Origin: Chamaecrista fasciculata
Taxonomy: Eukaryota; Streptophyta; Magnoliopsida; Fabales; Fabaceae
DNA length: 64,000 bases
Assembly (NCBI GenBank): GCA_003254925.1
Contig: QANZ01034463.1
Span: forward strand, 217,332-281,331
Direction of reading: 5' to 3'
A program made the position numbers and the translations under genes. Positions 58,800 through 64,000 of this stretch are shown here, in pieces; position 1 is the first letter of the stretch; each line of letters starts with the position of its first letter. The notes under the pieces were generated by a model, which saw nothing but the letters and a program-made list of their open reading frames with translations, searched no databases and was not told the origin of the DNA.

Positions 58800-61700
58800 C
58801 TTTATTAATTCACCCCTCCTTATCAATTCATTTAAGTCTTGAATAAATAAAACTCAAATTTTATATTTTGTATTAAAAAAAACTTATGATCCATAGAAAA
58901 TAATAATAAAAGATCCGAAATTTTCTATCTGTTGTAAAAAAACAATTATCAAGACTTTTATTCAAAATAAATAATTTTTTAAACTACTATTAAATATAGC
59001 AATAATCAACTATGACTCTATGAGTTTTCATTGATATCGATCAAGTGCAACAATAATAATTTCTTACAATGTTGGCTTATAAATGGCCCCTTACATTTTT
59101 CACTATCTTGACTCGTTTATCCACTTGCTTTTTCATCTTGTAAGCCCTTATTGATTTGATTGTGGAATGAGTTTTATGAGATTCTAACGTTTCTCTTGCA
59201 ATTTGAAATTGTTGTCAAAATCTTTTTTCTCTGTGACAATTTTTTTTCAATAAAATCAGTTAAAGTTTTATGTCATAAAAATAAATAAATTTTATGAGGG
59301 TGTCAATATAATGGCCTCTTACACTACTTGCCCCGTATGTAGGAAACAAGAGGTTTAAATTAAATATGTAGCCACTAGCCCCAGAATTAGAATAACAAAA
59401 AAGTGAATCACAATTAAAGCACTGGCTCATGCTAGCTAGCTAGTAGTACTTCAACTGTTTGACAATAATATTCTACATTATTAATTAATTAGCAAAAACA
59501 TAGGCCTTTTGATCCGTTAATTGAGCCGTCATAAAGCTTGTTTAATTTTAATATTAATAATGCATCATGCCATCACCAATAAATGTACTTGCTTCCCACA
59601 CAATTTGATGATGCTAACCCAATTTTCATTGCTAATTAAATTAGGACATTCACATGCTTAGAATTTAGAAAGCTAGCAATCCTCTCTATATGGTCCTTTC
59701 AATCAATTCAATTATTATATACTATAGCACACAAATTGCATGCAACTTGTTAATTGTTATTAATAAAGTAACCAAAAGTAAAAGTGGTATAGGATTGAGT
59801 AAGGATTCATTATTAAATTTGAAAATAAATAAATAAATTCTTTTTTTTCTTATTAGTTTTTACAATGAAGTATAACAATATTAGATACTATAGGTTCGGC
59901 CCAAAAAAAAAGTATTAGATACTATAGGCATATATATAGCTAGTTTTCTCTTTTATTTTTCACATTATATAGTAATAAGATAAATGTGTGTGTGTGTGTA
60001 TGATGAGGCTAGGAACATATTATATAGTTTAATCCACAATTTTATCATTAATATAATTAGAATTCTAATATGAGCCTTGTTATACATAAAAATCTTTTGA
60101 GTTGGAAATGTAGATCTCTTACGGGCTCAAAGGTAGCATGCAAGATCAATTGAAATCCTATACATAATATATAGAATTGAATATGTACGTAGATTTTGTT
60201 CAAAAAAAATTTGTACGTATATTTACCAAAAAAAAAAGAATATGTATATAGGTTTGATTTACTAAGTATAGTACCAACATGTAGACTAATAATATTTTTT
60301 TTATTTAATTTCAATTAGTAAGAAATGATGATTTTTAGATTATAAAAATACTAACATTAATAGTAAATTAAAAATTTTTGTTATATATACATCAATTAAA
60401 ATTCATTAATTGAAGTCATGTTTAGTATAATTATAGACATATATATTCAAATTGCTAAAAAAAATAATGACATTTATTTTTTAATAAACTAACAATTTGG
60501 TCAATAAAAAGTTATTTGGATTGATAATTTAGTATTTAAAATATTAAAATTACATTTTAATCCATAAAATAATCAATACTCGTTATTAGTCTTTTAAAGA
60601 ACTAAACGGTATACTCTCGAATATAATCTATAAAAAAGACTAACAATAATACTGTTTGATTTTTCAAAAAATTGAATTCTATATTTTAATTTTTTTAAAA
60701 AATTAAATATTAACTGAGTTTTTAAGACTGAATTGTTAATTTATTCTTTAATTTTTATATAACTTGAATAATGGGATAACTTAACTCTTATAGTCACTCG
60801 TGTATATATATATATATATATATATACATCACGTATTTTACTTGGACATTAATATGCAATGCTTAGCTCAGTGCTTATGGAAAGAATAAACTATTTTGGA
60901 TTTGATTTTTTCTTAACAAAAAAAACTTCTCAATACCTTAATATATATATTGTATATATGCATGCATATATAGTATATGTATAATATAAATACCAACTTA
61001 CACGATGATTATAGGTTTTAACGTCATCTTCTACCATGGAATATGAGCCCCATACGAAATCCTATAAGAAGAAAAAGAAACCTTATTGGGATCAGATCTT
61101 GAATTTGTCAACTCCTATGATTATATAAATTAATTAATAAATCACTTGCACACTTGTTAATTTTATAGTATATTTTCTTCATCACCTCCACGTTACTATA
61201 GTTTAAATAAATACTAAACATAATTCTTACAAAATAAAATAACTCTTATTATTGAACTTAGACCAAGGTTCTCCCTCACAATATATTATTTAAATTATTC
61301 AACCAAGGTAAAAACCTTTTTTAATACTCTCTCCATTTTAAATGTTATCCAATTAATGTTGAACTATATAAATATAGGGAATGAGGAGAGAGAGAGATTG
61401 AACCTAGTAGGTAATTAGGTATAGTTTTCACCTATTCTAATTCTAATTCTAATAAATATATAAACGATAGCACCCAAAGGCTACCAAATGGATGTGTTCA
61501 CCTAATTAATTTATTGACCCACATGCAAATAAAAATAATTATAATAATTTTCCAACAAAAGTCATTGTATACCAGAGTTGCTTAAAAAAAATATCAAGGT
61601 CATTGGGAATTTTAACTTTATGTGATAAAACCTTAATAATTATCCATCTGTATGTGGAATTAGTTTTTTATTTTTGATTTTCGGGGTGTGTGTAGAACTA

Positions 61701-61862
61701 GTTTTATACTTTAACTAAAAGAATATATGTATAAAGAGGCAGAATTTAAAAATAAATATTTAAAATTTTAGTTAGGAATATTCTATATATCTAAAATTTC
61801 ATAAAAGTTGTTTGATTGAGTGTAAAAAATCGAATTTAATTATAATATAATGGCTGATCTTA
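58800..61862. other. Intergenic, AT-rich; nothing recognised
   Basis: Short microsatellites ((TG)n near 59985-59998, (TA)n near 60804-60826) but no gene, RNA gene or bounded element that I can support. Confidence 0.5.
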
Positions 61863-62041
61863 TCTTATATTATATGGCTCCACCCCTTTCTGGTCGTCCA
61901 CATTTTAAAATTATAGTACGAAATTAATAATAAGAGGAAAATTATTATTTGATCCCTTCTTTTTTACTGTGTTAACGATTTAGTCCCTCACTTATTTTAC
62001 ATACATATTTGCGTGCCCGTTAGGGCACGCAAAGCCTCTAG
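61863..62041 (+). mobile_element. Non-autonomous Helitron, 179 bp
   Basis: Starts TCTTATATTATATGGCTCCA after A, has a perfect GCGTGCCC-GTTA-GGGCACGC stem and ends AAAGCCTCTAG before T. Same length as and near-identical to 53585-53763, in the opposite orientation; the stem is perfect here but carries one mismatch there. Confidence 0.88.
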
Positions 62042-62201
62042 TTCTTTATAATTACGCTTAGAGACATAACATAAGATGAAGTAAAAGTAAATTAAAGAAA
62101 AAGTAAAAGTATAAAACGCATTTTTGTGCACACCAATATATATTGTTAAAATTAATTAGTTCGAAAAAACCTCAAAGCTAAAGTAAGCGTGGAATGTCAA
62201 G

Positions 62202-62870
62202 GCTTTAAAAGTTGTCATTGAGACTGATTCGTTACTTGTTTATAATCTTGTAAACAAGAAAAATCATGCTTTGCATCTCTGTTATGCCTTCATTGAACGT
62301 ATCTACCAGTTAATGGATAGGGATTAGGTGGTGAGATTCAATCGTGTTACTCGGAGTGCCAACAAGGTGGCTGACTTGTTGGCTAAGTAAGCTCATGGTT
62401 CGGATTGCCAGTTTTAATACTTTTGTATGCCGCAGTGTGCTATTCAAGACTTGCTTAGGGATGAAGTTGTGTTTGTTTCTTTAGGGATTAATATTCAAGA
62501 CTTGTTTAGGGATGAAGTTGTGTCTGTTTCTTTAATAGAGCCGCTGGTTCGGTAATTTTCTTTCTGCTCTTTGTCCTTTCTTTTTTGTTTTAAAAAAACT
62601 AAAAAATATTATTAAATTAGTTAATGACATTTCGTTGTTAATTTTGCGCTAAGTTAGCTCATCGTTCGGATTGCCAGTTTCAAGACTTCTGCACGCCTCT
62701 ATATATGTGCTATTCAAGACTTACTTAGGAATGAAGTTGTGTCTGTTTCTTCAATGGAGTCGCTGATCTCGTAATTTTCTTTTTGGTCTTTGTCCTTTCT
62801 TCTTGTTTAAAATAAAAATATATTATTAAATCAGTTAATGACATTCCGTTGTTAATTTGGCCAACCATAG
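62202..62870 (+). mobile_element. LINE relic: RNase H fragment with duplicated 3' end
   Basis: 62202-62418 translates to an RNase H end (VVIETDSLLVYNLV, RVTRSANKVADLLAK) like that of the LINE ORF2 at 11126-17071, but with in-frame TAG and TAA codons. The 3' end is then present twice in tandem (about 62389-62640 and 62653-62870; TGCTATTCAAGACTT and GTTAATGACATT in both). A dead fragment of a different LINE. Confidence 0.7.
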
Positions 62871-64000
62871 TCCATGGCATTAGTTAATTATTATTTGGAA
62901 TTTAATCCATGTCAATACGTAGTTTAGTGCCTAATCTCATGTATATACAGTCTAGCTACCAACTAATTAAAATAAAATTTTGAAACTCTTAACATGAATT
63001 TAATAATGTACTGATAGGATGCTGCAATTATATTATTATTACTTTCGTTTTTATTACAAATAGGATGTAGCTTGAGAGTTTGAGATATAGACAATAATGG
63101 AGTAGAAATTAAACTCAATAGCCAGAGTTAAAGTTTTTAAAAATGTTCTGTTAAATGTATAGAAATAAGGAGTTAAATGTATAGAAAATTAATAGTTAAA
63201 GTCTTCAAATAGTATTTTAGTCAAAATTTTTGTTAAATCTTAGAAATTAACCCTCATTCATTAAATTGTAACTTTTTAAATCACAAGGACCCTGATCTCA
63301 AAATACCCAAGCCACAAAGATTTTTTTGTATAATTTACTTTTAAAAATATAACAAATTACTATAATCAGTTTTTCAAAATGTTTTAATTTAAGCTAATTT
63401 ATAAAAATTAACATTTATTTTAATAATTTTTGCCAAACTCTCAAATTTAATTAATTAGTCACAATGTGGCCGGCAACGGTGTTGTACTGTTTGTATATAA
63501 AAAATGGATTTTTCTAACTCAAAGTGTATGAGAAATTACTGAAGAAGCCATTATCTAAATTGACAACTATATAGAAAAAAAATAAAAAAAATAGTTTGAA
63601 ATTAATCACTGTTTCTATTTTTTTAAAATACTACAACTCTCAATCAGTATCTTTAATGGTCAAAAGAATCTATATAAAATATCGAAGAGGATTTTTGGCG
63701 ACAGATTCTGTTCTGTCACAATTAATGAGAAAAAAAAAAAAAAAGAATATGTTAGAAAATTATTTTATATATATTCATATTCTTAATTAATTAACTAAAT
63801 TTATGTGTAGGGTCAAGTCTCATGATATCTGGTAATTCTTCAAAATATGGTTTTATATTGAGACGTGGTTAAAAATTAAGGGCATAAACTAATATATAGT
63901 TCATTGGGATGGATGATGATTCCCTAATTAAGATAAATATTTAAAAATATATTGATAGTTGACTGGCCATAATATAGGTATGTTTCTTCAAAATTCATAT
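62871..64000. other. Intergenic; nothing recognised
   Basis: AT-rich to the window end, no supported feature. Confidence 0.5.

Overview
The window is nuclear DNA of a dicotyledonous plant. Genes carry GT-AG introns, intergenic DNA is AT-rich, about seven protein genes lie among many transposable elements, and the families present are plant-type (Raf-like C-group kinase, MEKK1-type MAP3K, group IIb WRKY, type-B response regulator, BBE-like FAD oxidase). I cannot name the species. All exon joins were worked out by eye from splice sites, reading frame and family conservation.

Layout. 190-4128 (+): 3' two thirds of the methylcrotonoyl-CoA carboxylase biotin subunit gene (MCCA). 4129-7562: intergenic with two small Helitrons and a SINE. 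7563-10432 (+): complete Raf-like kinase gene, 7 exons. 11126-17071 (+): L1-type LINE with two uninterrupted ORFs. 17140-17223 (+): TATA box and a 16-codon signal-peptide exon with no visible downstream gene. 17472-26440: decayed Ty3/gypsy element on the minus strand, about 2.2-kb LTRs, gag-pol broken by five frameshifts. 26636-29013 (-): type-B response-regulator-like gene with a stop at codon 8, a degenerate receiver and a C-terminal 46-residue tandem repeat. 29345-33562: hAT transposon with perfect 8-bp target duplication. 33570-39700: gene-poor, with inverted-repeat elements carrying 9-bp target duplications, and SINEs. 39713-43155 (+): BBE-like oxidase with one TE-loaded intron. 44780-48620 (-): MEKK1-like MAP3K, 8 exons. 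48835-53763: nested inverted-repeat element, SINE, a 230-bp direct duplication around a Helitron-like end, and a 179-bp Helitron. 54724-58585 (-): WRKY72-like transcription factor, 5 exons. 58800-64000: AT-rich, with a second 179-bp Helitron and a LINE relic.

The host genes are unrelated neighbours, not an operon or an obvious cluster. Three belong to signalling or defence families (MAP3K, WRKY IIb, BBE-like), but adjacency alone does not show a joint pathway. The strongest unusual signals are the response-regulator-like locus, the intact LINE beside a promoter and orphan signal-peptide exon, the small ORF shared by both gypsy LTRs, and the inverted-repeat DNA elements defined here by their target duplications.
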